DNA of 64,000 bases, taken from positions 3,720,001-3,784,000 of the forward strand of contig JAUKUA010000002.1 in the NCBI GenBank assembly GCA_030549175.1, written 5' to 3'. Positions 23,248 through 34,931 of the stretch are shown piece by piece (within the stretch, counting starts at the first letter, position 1; every line of letters starts with the position of its first letter). The translations under genes and the position numbers were made by a program. The DNA is from Lasiosphaeris hirsuta. Its lineage: Eukaryota > Ascomycota > Sordariomycetes > Sordariales > Lasiosphaeriaceae. The notes beneath the pieces are model-generated. The model was not told where the DNA came from. It saw only the letters and a list, made by a program, of their open reading frames with translations, and did not search any database.

Positions 23248-25332
23248 TTACAAAATCATCTTAAATGACGGATCCCTATCATCACCGCTGCCCTTATACT
23301 CATCATACTCTCCGTTCACCTTATCCTTATTGATCTTCATGCACCAGAGCACATTCGTCAGGACCCTATATCACGGATTAGCCACCCACCCCCCTCGATC
23401 GCAACAAGGTAGATTGAACTTACGCAAACCAAGCATAAACCAACAACCCCAAAATGATGGTATGCCCCTTATGATACAGCGGCCCATCGGTATTCGGATA
23501 CGAAAACGCTACTCCGTAATCAGCATACCTCTCTCGTCAATCTCATCGTTGGCTCCAAAGGAGAAAGGGTACTTACTAGCCACAAACCCTCCACAGTTCG
23601 CAATTGCCAGTTGCAGCGCCGATGTCGTTGCGCGCTTGTAGTGTCCCGCCGAGTTATTCGAGTTCCATCCCAGGACGCAGGGCACACTACTATACATCCC
23701 GATAGCCATAAGACATGTCATGCCAAAACGGACATGCGGATCCTTGACGTTGGCAATGACGGCGTAACCAACAATAGCAATCGGTAGCGTGAAGAGCATC
23801 ACAACGCCACGAAGCTTGAGGTGGTCCGACATGAAGGCGATAAGTACTGCTACTAATTAGTAGAAGATCTAGCGGATGCGGGTGGTAAGACGTACCTGTA
23901 ACGGGAGTGGCGACAGCGTAGGGGATGACGGACCAAAGTTGGCTTTGGTTGGGGTCGGTGGTTATCTTCAGATCATTGATGATGGTAGGGAGCTGACATT
24001 TTTTTTAGTCAAAAAGAATCATGAAGAGTCCTAGGAACCTTTGCAACCTACAAAGAGGCCAAAACTGTATAATCCAGATAAAATCGCAAAGTAGGCGGTT
24101 GCTGACAGCCAAACTTGGACGTTCAAGACACCACGGCGGACCTCAGACCACCTAAACCTCTCCTCGCGCTCATGAACCGGGCTGTTGCGCCAGAGTGTGG
24201 TTAGCCATGTTGGTGAGATGAATGAGGCAATTGACTCGGAGTTCGCCATACTTGAATCGGCCAGAAGAACTCAGTCCCGTGCTACCCTCAAGACGCCGTG
24301 TAGCAAACTCCTTCTCCTCATCCGCGAAGAAGGACGCCGTTGCAACACTAGTCGGGAGTAGGAGGTGGGCTATTCCGCCCGCAACAACAGTCTTGATAAA
24401 GTTAGCATACTCTCATCCGTTTCAATACAGCTCAAAGAATCAGTGAAGCAACTCACAATTAAACCTTCGATGATAAAGATCCATCTCCAGCCTTCCAGGC
24501 CTCCCCTCGGTGCAATAGCGGACAGCCCGCGCGCCAAAAGACCTGCATGGACGTCAGTTTCCTCCGGCCCCTAATTATTCGCGCCCATCAAAACAAAAAC
24601 GTGTCAAACTCACCACCAAAAGCGCCCGAAAGCGACGCGGCCGTATAAAATATGCCAATCCTCAGCGCCATCTCCTGCCTGGTATACAGACCCGACAGAT
24701 ACAGCACCATGCCGGGCAGCAAGCCGCCTTCTGCAATCCCCAGCAGCGCGCGCACGGCGAAGAAGCTCCCAAAGCTGCGCACAAAGCCCAAGCACATGGT
24801 AATGATGCCCCACGATACCGTCAAGAGTGGCAGCCATATCTTGGGTGTAACCTTCTTCAGCACGAGGTTGCTCGGAAGTTCGCTTTTCGGACACACGAGG
24901 TCAGCACCCGGCTGCAAACACAAGACGCTGAGCCGCGCGTTGCACCCATAGGGCAGGGGGGACATGCATTACCTCGCAATGTACGTCGCGTAAAACACAG
25001 CCAACCCTTGGTTGTACTGTAAATTGCTTATGTTGAGGTCCTTCTCCAGCCCAATGATCTTTGCATTGCCGACGTTGGTGCGGTCAAGGAACGAGCAGAG
25101 GAAGAGGAGCGAGAGGACCGGGAGGATTCTTCGTGATAAATACCGTTGGTAATTGAAAGGCAGACCGACCACATCATGCGGGAAAGGGGACTCACCTCGT
25201 GTCCATCTTTAACAGGACGCGCCTGGTCAATATCGCCTCCTTCATCCCGTCGACTGTCTCAATCTTGTCAGCGACAGGCACGCCCTCGGCCTTCTCGAGT
25301 TCCAAGTCTCGGTTCATTGAAGCCATATTCAT
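23248..25332 (-). CDS. MFS transporter, Dal5/allantoate permease family
   Basis: Ten exons in agreeing phase give 495 residues: 25332-25196, 25128-24973, 24882-24614, 24542-24457, 24391-24252, 24181-24052, 23992-23896, 23846-23577, 23508-23424, 23365-23248. The N-terminus has the family block LPVLSLLFLCSFLDRTNVGN in the first membrane helix. It continues with SELPSNLVLKK, LLGIAEGGLLPGMVLYLSGL and LEGWRWIFIIEGL. The C-terminal half has GLYSFGLFLPTII, NNSAGHYKRATTSALQ and DDRDPSFK near the end. This is the anion:cation symporter group that includes yeast Dal5 (allantoate), Tna1 (nicotinate), Vht1 (biotin) and Fen2 (pantothenate); the substrate cannot be told from motifs. Plasma-membrane location is expected. 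It is divergent from the SCOT gene across 926 bases. The ATGs at 25326 and 25317 are alternative starts. Confidence 0.9.
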
Positions 25333-26258
25333 GTATGTCAACAGAATGCCCAAAGCCACTACGTGGAAAGAAGCAAGAAGCAGGAAGCAAGACGCGGGGT
25401 TGAGAAGGCGGAGAAGTACTCGGCCCCCGGTTCCAGAGGGGAGGGCGATCCCCAGATATGAACTTTCTGAACCTGGTACTCGATGCCGAATGAATGTCTC
25501 ACTGTACATGGGGCACGCATATTGGTAGGTAAGACACAGCGACGTCACGGTTGTTTTCGCGATTATCTTATCAGCGTACTACGCAGGAATCCACCACTAA
25601 GGGTTGCTGACTGAGTGTGCAAACCCGCCGAGTGTGTACATTGGAGCTAGTTGAAGCTTTGGAGCCTCCATGCAGGCCAATTGGGCATTCCCGGTAGGCT
25701 TGGCATTTGGCTGTCATTCTTGGCTTGCGTGTATGTATATCTTGTCGCTCGCTGATCGCTGGGACAGGCGCTGGCCACCGAGGCTTCGGCACATGCTGCC
25801 AAGCCATACGCAAGACACGCGTGGGCGTGGTTTTGTTTGGTTCTGGGAGATCCGCATACGGCACTCACAGGTTTACATATGGTAAAAAAAGGTTGGATCC
25901 GGAGCATGCGACACTTGGTGGCTCAGTGCACAGGGTTCGGAAGGATTGCTGTGTGCAGATGATATGCCGAACGTTCCCCTATGGGGTTTAACCTTTAACC
26001 AGGCCCGACCAGCAGAGTCAGGTCAGGGGGGCTTTCGGTGCAAACATTTAGGAGCCGGGCCGAGGCCCCTCTCTGTGACGTTCGTCTTGGCGCCCCTCGG
26101 GGTCGGTTTGTAGATCAACAACCGGATGGCGACTGTTTGGGGAAGCTCTTGTAGCTCAATTGATGTTATTTGTTCCCATCGCAGTAACTCGATGCTTCTC
26201 TGCCAAGATTTCGATTTAATTGAGTTTTTTTGAGTGTTTTTTTCGTGATAGCAGCAGC
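25333..26258. promoter_or_regulatory. shared divergent promoter region (permease / SCOT)
   Basis: 926 bases between two diverging start codons. The SCOT side has T-rich leader sequence (TTTTTTTGAGTGTTTTTTT) just before the ATG at 26259. Pairs of CCAAT-like and CGG/CCG motifs occur, but no site stands out enough to assign a factor. Co-regulation of the two genes is possible but not shown. Confidence 0.4.
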
Positions 26259-28243
26259 ATGGCCAGTGTTTCGCGCATCATCCGACAGACAGCACCAGTG
26301 CTTGTCGCGCCGTCTAGCACACTGCCATGGGCTGCGTCTTCCGGGTTAAGAAGATGCACGGTAGCATCGTCCTCAACGTTCAGGCGGAATGGAGGCGGTA
26401 GCCGGAATTTCTCACACACGAGGAATTGGAGGTCCGTCGCTATTCCCGCGACCACGCGAGGAGGCTCCAAACTCTTCAAGTCGGCCGACGATGCGGTTGC
26501 GGACATCCCGAGCGGGTCCGTACTTTTGAGCTCCGGCTTCGGGCTGTGTGGCATTGCGTGTGAGTCGCCGGCGCCTACGGCGCGATTTCATCGCAAAATG
26601 TGAGATCACTGCTAACGTAGGGTCGGGTTGATGAAGCGACACTCATCGCAGCGATCCGTCGGCGAGGCCCCGACTCACTCCATTCTCTCACTGCCGTGTC
26701 GAACAACGCGGGGGCCGAGGGCCGCGGTGGGCTTGCCCTGTTGACTGAGAATGGGCAGGTCGACCGCATGATCATGTCGTATCTTGGCGCCAACAAGACA
26801 CTTGAGCGGCAGTATCTCACTGGGAAGATCGCGGTGGAACTTTGTCCTCAGGGGACACTGGCGGAGAGGATAAGGGCAGCGGGGAGCGGGATCCCCGCAT
26901 TCTTTACCCCGACTGGCGGTCGTATGTCGAACTCGATTGTGATGTAACAGACCGATTGCTAATTGATGGTGCAGACACTCTCGTGCAAGAAGGCGCTATT
27001 CCTGTGCGGTTTGACGCTGATGGCAAAGTTGTCGAGTACGGCAAGCCGCGGGAAACGAGGGTGTTCAATGGCAGACCATTCTTGATGGAGACGGCGCTTC
27101 ATGGCGATGTGGCCATCCTGCGGGCGTGGAAGGTGGATAAGGCCGGAAACTGCGTCTTCCGATACACGACCAAGTCGTTTGGGCCGCTAATGGCGAAGGC
27201 GGCCAAGATTTCCATCGTGGAAGCGGAGAACATTGTCGAGGTTGGCGAGATCGACCCTGAGGATGTTGACCTCCCAGGCATTTACATCGATCGCATCGTG
27301 CCGGCGACCGAAAAGTCCCAAGTCGAGATTCTGAAGACGCGGGCGGAAGAGAATCCAAAGGGTGCGAAGGTCGGAAGGTCGGATGCGCTGGTGCGGAGGA
27401 ACAGAATTGCAAGGCGGGCGGCAAAGGAGCTGAAGCACGGCTTCTACGTGAATCTAGGAGTTGGTAAGAGAGAAAGCCGAAAGAATACGAAAGGGGTTAC
27501 AGAAGTTGTGCTGATCATTGGATGTGCAATTAGGCATCCCCACGCTGGCACCATCGTTCCTGCCTGCTGGCGAGCAGGTCTGGATCCAATCTGAGAACGG
27601 AATCTTGGGCATGGGCGACTACCCGCTGCCCGACAAAGTCGATGCGTTCGTCAACACCAACAACCCCTAATCTTGTCTTGCAGCCGATTTGCTAACCCTT
27701 TTCTTACCAGCGACATCGTCAACGCCGGCAAGGAGACCGTGACCCTTGTGCCTGGCGCTGCGACTTTCGACAGCTCCGAGTCGTTCAGCATGATCCGCGG
27801 CGGTCATGTCGACGTCTCCATCCTCGGTGCGCTCCAGGTCAGCGCATCTGGTGACCTGGCCAACTACATGATCCCCGGCAAGGTGTTCAAGGGTATGGGT
27901 GGCGCCATGGACCTGGTGTCGAACCCAGACAACACCAAGATTGTCGTGGCTACCGAGCACGTCGCCAAGGACGGCACCTCCAAAATCGTTCAGGACTGCA
28001 GCCTGCCACTGACGGGCGCGAGGGTGGTCAGCACCATCATCACTGATCTGGTACGTTCTTCGCTTGTGGCGATGTTGTCAACGGTTGCTAACACGGGTGC
28101 TTGTGCAGTGCGTCTTCGAAGTTGATCGCGCCCACGGAACTCTAACCCTCACCGAAATCGCGCCCGGCCTTAGTGTGGACGAGGTGAGGAGCAAGACGGA
28201 TGCGACGTTTGCTGTGGCAAAGGACCTCAAGGAAATGGAATAA
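26259..28243 (+). CDS. succinyl-CoA:3-ketoacid CoA-transferase, mitochondrial
   Basis: Transfers CoA between succinyl-CoA and acetoacetate (or similar acids) in the mitochondrial matrix. Six exons in agreeing phase give 553 residues: 26259-26559, 26637-26921, 26975-27463, 27534-27645, 27711-28050, 28109-28243. The N-terminus [20 protein letters not shown] is Arg/Ser/Ala-rich without acids, a typical matrix presequence. The alpha domain has [15 protein letters not shown] and [14 protein letters not shown]. The beta domain has [16 protein letters not shown], then [10 protein letters not shown], whose Glu (about residue 379) is the thiol-ester nucleophile. [17 protein letters not shown] and [13 protein letters not shown] close the protein. 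Alpha and beta parts are fused, as in eukaryotic SCOT. At the exon 1-2 joint my model gives GIASTLIAAI where relatives usually have an acidic residue; a slightly different splice site is possible there. Confidence 0.93.
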
Positions 28244-28483
28244 AGGGGCGGCATTGTTGCGGCACATTTTACGAAGAAAAGATAAGCATTTTGAATATAT
28301 TTTTTATCTTGGACATATCAGAACTGGATACACTGTATGTAGTCTAGAGCTTTGTTCGTTTGTATGTATATACGCATGCACGCTGTGCAGTGGAATGGGA
28401 AATATAGAGTCATATTTTACATCGCCCTGACATACCCCAGGTCATACGTCATGTACAACCTGACATCAGACAAAACCCCTTTT

Positions 28484-29427
28484 TTACAGCTTTGACTCCC
28501 TGCCCCCTTGCGCAAAACTCGCGCCAATAGCCTCCGAGATACTGTCCACGCTCTTCAGGATCCACTCACACCCCTCATCACTGGCTAACCTCTCGATCGC
28601 CTCGGCCTCCTCGTCCTGCCCCCTGAACTCATCCCGGTGCGTGCCCTGCTCAACCCCCTTCCTCAGCCCAAACACATGCGACAGCACCTGCGGACCAACG
28701 CCCGTCTGCGCGCGCAGACACGAAATGGCCATGACGCTCGTCAAGTTCCTCCCGACGCTCGCCAGACCGCGCTTGGCCTCGGCGTCCGGGTCCGACAGCA
28801 GCGGGCCGTAGTGGCTGCCAAGGATGTGGACGGGGAGGTCCGGGTGGGACTCAGCGAGCTTGGCCTCGAGCTTGACGTCAAAGGGGGTGTAGACGCTCTT
28901 CCAGAGAGCGCGGCCGCGGGCGCTGAGGGCGGCGATGTTGTCGGGGGTGACGGTGCGCGACGGCCGCGTCTCGAGCTCGGCGAGCCACGGCGGGGAGGCG
29001 GCCACGAGGTCGGCGCGGAAGGCGCCTAGGCAGTTGATGGTGCGCGGGATGCCGTTGAAGCTAATGCACTTGAGCCCGACCTCGCGGATCAGCTCGGCCG
29101 CAGCCACGGGGGAGGTGGGGGACGGGGCGGCGGAGCCCGAGGCGAATTGGTGGAGGATGGTGAGCGAGGCCGGCGAGTTGAGGGTGAATGTTGCGGCGGC
29201 CTAGGAGGGGGTCCGGTGTCAATCGCGCGCAACTGGTGTCTCAATTGAGCGCTCCCGCGCGCACTTACCGACAGCGTCAACCACGGCTTCTCGCCATAAT
29301 TCCGGTCCTTTGCTTCTTGGGCAATCCTTTGGTAAATGTCCCTGATCTGTCGGGGCGCGGGCGCCTGGCCGGGACGGGCAAACGGCGCGTTGATGAGCCC
29401 CTTGAGCGATGGCGCGAGCTTCGACAT
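28484..29427 (-). CDS. AhpD/carboxymuconolactone-decarboxylase-like fungal protein
   Basis: Two exons (29427-29269 and 29200-28484) give 291 residues. The second exon contains ELIREVGLKCISFNGIPRTI, which resembles the helical C-x-x-F/H core of the AhpD-like fold found in many fungal proteins of unknown role, followed by ARGRALWKSVYTPFDVKLEA. A single core cysteine is present where AhpD has a CxxC pair, so peroxidase activity is doubtful. It has no signal peptide or clear presequence. The intron is 68 nt with a GTAAGT donor and lies just after PWLTLS. The gene tail-faces SCOT with 240 bases between the stops and is divergent from the carrier gene. The assignment rests on recalled family resemblance; catalytic function is unknown. 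Confidence 0.68.
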
Positions 29428-30856
29428 GGTGTATCTTTTTCTCCCGAGACTATCCCTCACTTTTGGTATCCAGGTAAACAACAAACACAATGGAAACAAC
29501 AAAAAGCCCAGGGAACACGGGTACGCCTTCAATTTCTTACTTGTTACTCCTCCAATTCCGATTCTTGCCCAAATGACGCCGACCTAAACACCCAAGCGAT
29601 TATTCCCCGCTGCACCTGATCTGATGGGAGAGCCCGAGGTCGCGTGTCGCATGGCATGCTTGGAGGCAGCTCGCCTCTGGAAAAAGCCGACCGAGGCCGC
29701 TGCCGTCTGGCGCCGTGTGCGATCGGCATTTAGAAAATGGCCCGAAAGTGGGTTAGTGTCCCCGCCATGGCGCTCCCGCCCCCACTAAAACGCCTCACGC
29801 GTTACAGGCGAACTGCAGGGCAAGGGATGGCTTGCCGAGAACGTCAAGAGGGTGTTCTGATTCAGCAACAGCTGCGGATGGAAGCCGCTCTCATTTGTGA
29901 GGCAGCTCGGGACTGGCCTCCAATTCTGGCATCCGGGGGGTCACAGCGGGAGGGGCGGCGACGGGATAAACTTCCATGGGTGCTTCGATTCGCAAATATC
30001 TCCGATCCCTCGCACGCACTGCAGCACCGCCCTTGCCCCCCATGGGGTCGCCGAGACTGCCTCTTCCCATGGAGACGGGATGCAGAGATGCATCTCGAGG
30101 CCGCAATATCGTCCCTGTTTCACATGTGGCACACACACGCGTGCCAGCGCCACATGCGTGAGCAGTCAGTAACATGATGATATTGTCGATCCGTCCATGG
30201 ACCTAAATCAGTGGTCCGTAGCCAGCCGGGCAGAACAGTAAAACCGCCCGCTTACCACATCCGAGCCTAGACTCTATGTTTATCTCCCTCCCATTTTGCC
30301 CGCCCGCCGTTCGAGTTGGGTAGCCCAAAAGCCCCGAAGGAAGAAGGGCATCTACCCAGCCAGACGTGTCGCGCGGTCGGCCGACCCAGCCGAAGCCTGC
30401 CTGCCATAGCATCCATAGGTGCATAGCTGCATAGGAGCATCCATCTCGCACCCGTCCCCTACCACGCGCCCCGGCCTCGATACACCTCCCCCCATCCCCT
30501 GCCCTTACCCCAACATCGCCTCACTCGGATACTGGATAATAAGAAACCACGCCAACCGCCGACCCCCTTGCACTCCCTGATAACCCCAGGGCGGTGCCAT
30601 GGCCCCCCCTCTCCTACCCCATCGTCATAACCCCCAACGCCCAAGATAGACCCTTCGTCCAGTTTTCAGATTCAGGAGTGTGAAGCAGTGCAAGCCAGGC
30701 AGCGGGAGCGAGATCGGCGACGAGCCATACCTCCGCTTACACCCACCATTGGCTCTCAGCCTATATCGATACCCAGCTTCGCGCACCTCCGCCAAGCAAA
30801 GAAACCATCACGCACCACGACGCGCGCAGGCTCGCGAGCCTTTGGTAAGAGCTATC
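29428..30856. other. divergent intergenic region, no gene seen
   Basis: It separates the AhpD-like gene (minus) from the carrier gene (plus). Pyrimidine-rich runs between 30440 and 30660 look like the promoter and leader of the carrier gene. Several overlapping ORFs of 60-146 codons are compositional shadows without motifs. Confidence 0.45.
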
Positions 30857-32248
30857 ATGGCGGGGCAAAAGGGGAAGAAGCAGCCATTCTGGCTCGGGTG
30901 AGCAGCCCCTATCTCAGCACAAACCTACAGCACGATATCCACCATGACATTCACACTGACACCCTTCACAGTGGTGCCGCAGCTTCGGTGGCCGTCTGTT
31001 TCAGTAAGTTGGATTGCTTCCTGCTTGACAGACGGACACCATGTTCTTGAACTGACATGTCCTCTCCGCCAGCGCACCCGCTAGATCAAACAAAATAGTA
31101 TGCCACCCGATGCCTGCATCTTTTCTCGATTTCATAGAGATTGACAGCCTGTACCTAGTCGCATGCAAGTCCTCCAGACCCGGGCAGCCATGCTCTCCAC
31201 ACTCTACCGGTTCGCTATCCGTGATGGTGCGTCCCGGCCCGCCCCTTTTCCTCCGTAACTCCCGCACAGGCTCTAACTTGGCATAGGGATTCCCTCCCTA
31301 TGGTCCGGCCTCTCCGCCTCTATTCTCCGACAATCCACCTATTCGACTGCTCGTTTTGGCTTGTACAACTTCCTCTCCCGCCAGCTCCAATCCAGCGCCT
31401 CGAGGCCGTCAAACACGGCGACCATCGCATGCGCCGGAGTCGCCGGAGGCCTGGCTGGTATGGTCGGTAACCCCGCGGAGGTCGTCCTCGTGCGAATGTG
31501 CGCCGACGGTGCCAAGCCTGCTGCTGAGCGGTTTCTTTACCCTAACGCATTGGTCGCCTTCTACCGAATATGGCGAGAGGAGGGTGTCAGAGTCTTTGGC
31601 AGAGGCCTGTCCGCCAACATAGTTAGGAGCGTCCTGATGAGTGAGTGAACAGACTCCGACCCCCAACCTCGGGCCTTCTGGCACATATCATTGACCGAAA
31701 CGATTGTAGATGTGTCCCAAATAGCACCGTGAGCGAGCTCCAAGCCCCGATACTTCAGGATGCCTTGAAAGCTAACCCCGTCCAGCTACGCCGCAGCGAA
31801 ACGCGCGCTGCTTTCACGAACATCGCTCGAGGATGACATCCGGACACACGCCATCGCCTCACTTGTTGCGGGGACGGTAGCTACAACAGCTTGCGCCCCT
31901 GCAGATGTGTTGAAAAGCAGAGTACAGAGTGCTTCGCAGGGAACGAGCGTATGTCTTGGCAGCCCAGTCTTGGTCTTCCGCCGTGATATTGGTTCTGACT
32001 CGTGTGGCTCTTCAGGTGATGCAAGTAGTCCGTGAGGGCCTGAGGAATGAGGGGCCCGGCTTCCTCATGAAGGGGTGGACGCCTGCTTGGCTTCGGTTGA
32101 CGTGAGTGTTGTCCCACCCAAAAAAAAATTCCACCATCGCCAAGACTGATCGTGCAGACCACATACGGTTTTGACCTTTGTTATTATGGAGAAATTGCAG
32201 GAGCTTGTGACGCTCCCCACCGTTGCTCCAGTTCGAGCAGCAATCTAG
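30857..32248 (+). CDS. DIC1: mitochondrial carrier, dicarboxylate-carrier type
   Basis: A six-helix solute carrier of the inner mitochondrial membrane; the yeast Dic1 type exchanges malate or succinate for phosphate. Nine exons give 292 residues: 30857-30897, 30972-31003, 31073-31097, 31159-31226, 31287-31640, 31710-31728, 31786-31948, 32016-32101, 32158-32248. Three repeats are visible, each with the Px[DE]xx[KR] signature: HPLDQTKYRMQ in the first, GNPAEVVLVRM in the second and CAPADVLKSRVQ in the third. FGLYNF, GLSANIVRS and KGWTPAWLRLTPHTVLTFV are typical of the dicarboxylate/oxaloacetate subgroup. The short N-terminus MAGQKGKKQPFWLGGAA also fits. Exon 6 is only 19 nt. The substrate call is from subgroup resemblance, so another dicarboxylate or oxoacid remains possible. 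The stop is 13 bases from that of the convergent Zn2Cys6 gene. Confidence 0.88.
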
Positions 32249-32261
32249 AACCCGGGGTTCC

Positions 32262-34931
32262 TCAGACTCCAAATTCGGGAAGATTCGACCAGCTCAGCCA
32301 ATCTAATGCGGCGGGGTCGTCCCAGGGGTACATGCTCGGAGCAGGATCGAACTCGTTATTGACCCTGCTCAGTGCTTCGACGATTTGATCATCAGACATG
32401 GACGAGAACTGAATGGGCTCAGACCACAGAGGGGCTTCCAGGAAGCCCGAGACAGGCGGGCTGATAGAGTTGATGCTAAATCCCGCTTGGGTGGTCCGCG
32501 GGAAAGCAGTTAATTGATGTTGCGATAAGAGATCGGCCTTGGGCTGAGGCCGGCCAGCCTCGGTTGACGATGCTGCCTTTTTCACAATGTACTTTAGGTA
32601 TTTACCATACAATGCTGACATGCCGTTCCGATGCTTCGTTATGCAGCCGATTCGCTCCAGAACGTCTGCGGTTTCTTCGATAAGTGTTCGGACGCTGGGT
32701 GCGAGGTTGGAGTTCCCGGAGAGCTGGCTGCTGAGTCGGAGGGCGAAGCAGGCCGCAAATGATATCATAATTGCTGTGTTGTTCGGCATGCTGGAGAGCT
32801 GTCCTTCGCCCTGGATAGCAGCACGCATGACGTTTAGTGCCGACGATAAGCCGGCCGCGTGGAAGAAATGCCGCACTTCCGTCGGAGCCGTCGGGTGATT
32901 GATGACGCTGCTGTATATTGATAGCCGAGTATGTGTCACTAGAATTTGCACGTATGGCGGAAGCCGTTGCTCTTCGAATTGATCAGTGCCATGTCTTCGA
33001 GTCTTGTTGGGGTTATTGTTGACTTACGGGGGCCAGTGCCGATCGAGATACCCCATTTAGCTTGCCACTCGGTAAAGAACTTTTCTACTGCGATTTGTAT
33101 TCTGGGTTTCCCGGTCAGCTTTGTTTGAGGTACGGGCACGGTATACTTACGACTGCGCAATCATCGCGCCGTCGGTCAGATTCTCACGAGACTTGTCGCA
33201 TACTTGTCGAATTGATGTAAACAGGCCGTCCTTCAAACGGTTAGCGCTTGCCAACATTCTCAGCATACTAGCAACCCACAAGATCTCGCCGCAGAACAGC
33301 CATCGAAACTAGATGTCCGTCCATGGTATCTGCGATGTTGGACAAGTGCCACTGATCGCAGCATGTTAGAATTGGTGTCATAGGGACTGTGTAAACCCTC
33401 CCTCGAGCCAAACACATTCTGCGAGCGATTGTAAGCCAATATCAGTATCAATTGATGGATGGAGTGCGTACCCTCTTTCCAGAACGAACAAGGCGATCCA
33501 GCACCGCTCCCGCCGACGTAAAAGTCTTCGACCAAGCTCTGAGCTAGGGTCCACCTCCCCAAAACCATCCAGTGAGAGAGCAACTTTGGGGTCGATGCAG
33601 TCTGCTCGGGCGAGATTCCCGTGATGGCCTTCTTTGAGCGAATTCAAGGGTACGATGATTTTATGCAGGGAGAGATCCAATGCCATGGTAGTTGCCATCG
33701 AGACATGCCAACAGGTTTCATCATCACCACTGTGTTTTCCCGGAAACATCCAGGGAACGTTGACCATGAATGCGAGGACAATTTCCACTGAGCGGTATCG
33801 ATCTATCATAATCCGACTGACAAGAGTCTTGCAGTGGTTGGATAGTCGTCGTAACAGGGCAGCTTCGGATGGAATAAACAAGGCAGCAGCAGCAGCGATG
33901 GAAGTAAACAAAAAGGCAGACCGAGAGCGTGTAAAAGCAGCTGTGTAGAGCGCCGGGTCCAAACCCCACCGGGTGTGTGCGAGGTTGTTATGGAAGCTTC
34001 CCAAGTCATTAGTGGGCTTGGTTGACATATCGGGCTAGACACGAAAAACACTCACAATGTGAAGAGAGAGTCTGCCTCTTCAGGGGACATCAGGCCGAGG
34101 TCAATGGGATCTAGATCGGGGCCTGTGTCCAAACTGAACTGGCTAAGCTTGAAGAACTTTTCCACTTCGGATATTTTCTCGCTCTGTTTGCTGTGACGAG
34201 CCCTCTGGTAGGGTGTTGCCTCCCTGGCCGGATTCTCGTTCCCCGACTTGGGCGAGACGTGAAGGTCAGAGGCTCGGGCAAGGAGCTGGAGGGGGTTCTC
34301 GGCATCATCAACAGCAAGACTTTCCTCGGCAACATGGCTCTGCGACGGTGTCGACTCTTGGGGGATGCTCATGCCGTCTTGTTCTGAGCCGGAGCTATCA
34401 CCTGCATCGGAGGAGGCATCAGGCAGCAAGAGGTCATGGTGGCTCGATGACTGCCTGACATGGCCGAACCGAGTGGGCTGGCCAGGTTCTCCGCCGACAC
34501 CATCGACGGTGGGCCCAAGGAGGGCCTTGAGCTCCGAAACAACTTTCGCGGCTTCGATACCTGGGACACCAGGTCCGGAGCGTCTGACAGCCTGCTCGAC
34601 CTGGTGGAGTGCCTTTTCCAACCCGGTGCGTTTGCTGCTTGTGTAGTCAGCGACTGGAGCTCTCGCCGAGGCCTCAACGGTATACTTGCTTTTTGACGCC
34701 TTTGCGGCGTCCGACGTGGAAGTCGGGGCGCACACACTGGACGCCCAATTGGAGGCAGCGCTGGCAACGGTCGTCGTTCTGAGCGCGACCCTTTTCGCAC
34801 TTGATCTTGGAGCGGCGGCAAACAAGACAGGCGGCGGCCCTGCGGCTGTTGGCGTCCTTGAGGGCCTCGCGGGCTTCGCGGGCCTCGCGACTGCCCTCCA
34901 ACTTGGGGCCGACGCTGTCCTGGCGGTCCAT
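32262..34931 (-). CDS. Zn(II)2Cys6 fungal transcription factor
   Basis: Seven exons give 782 residues: 34931-34690, 34634-34056, 33996-33472, 33418-33280, 33230-33151, 33101-33028, 32971-32262. Residues 35-62 form the binuclear zinc cluster, CLVCRRSKIKCEKG then RCQRCLQLGVQC, with spacing C-x2-C-x6-C-x10-C-x2-C-x6-C. HVGRRKGVKN and KRTGLEKALHQVEQAV follow as linker and dimerisation helix. Residues 340-560 carry the middle homology region (RWGLDPALYT, RSRSAFLFTSI, RCWIALFVLERGMCLARGR, WHLSNIADTMDGHL). Intron 1 has a GC-AG boundary (AA|GCAAGT), required to join GVKN to KRTGL in phase. Targets are unknown. The tail-to-tail carrier gene is a neighbour, but co-regulation cannot be read from the sequence. 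Exon 6-7 joining is the least certain part. Confidence 0.88.
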
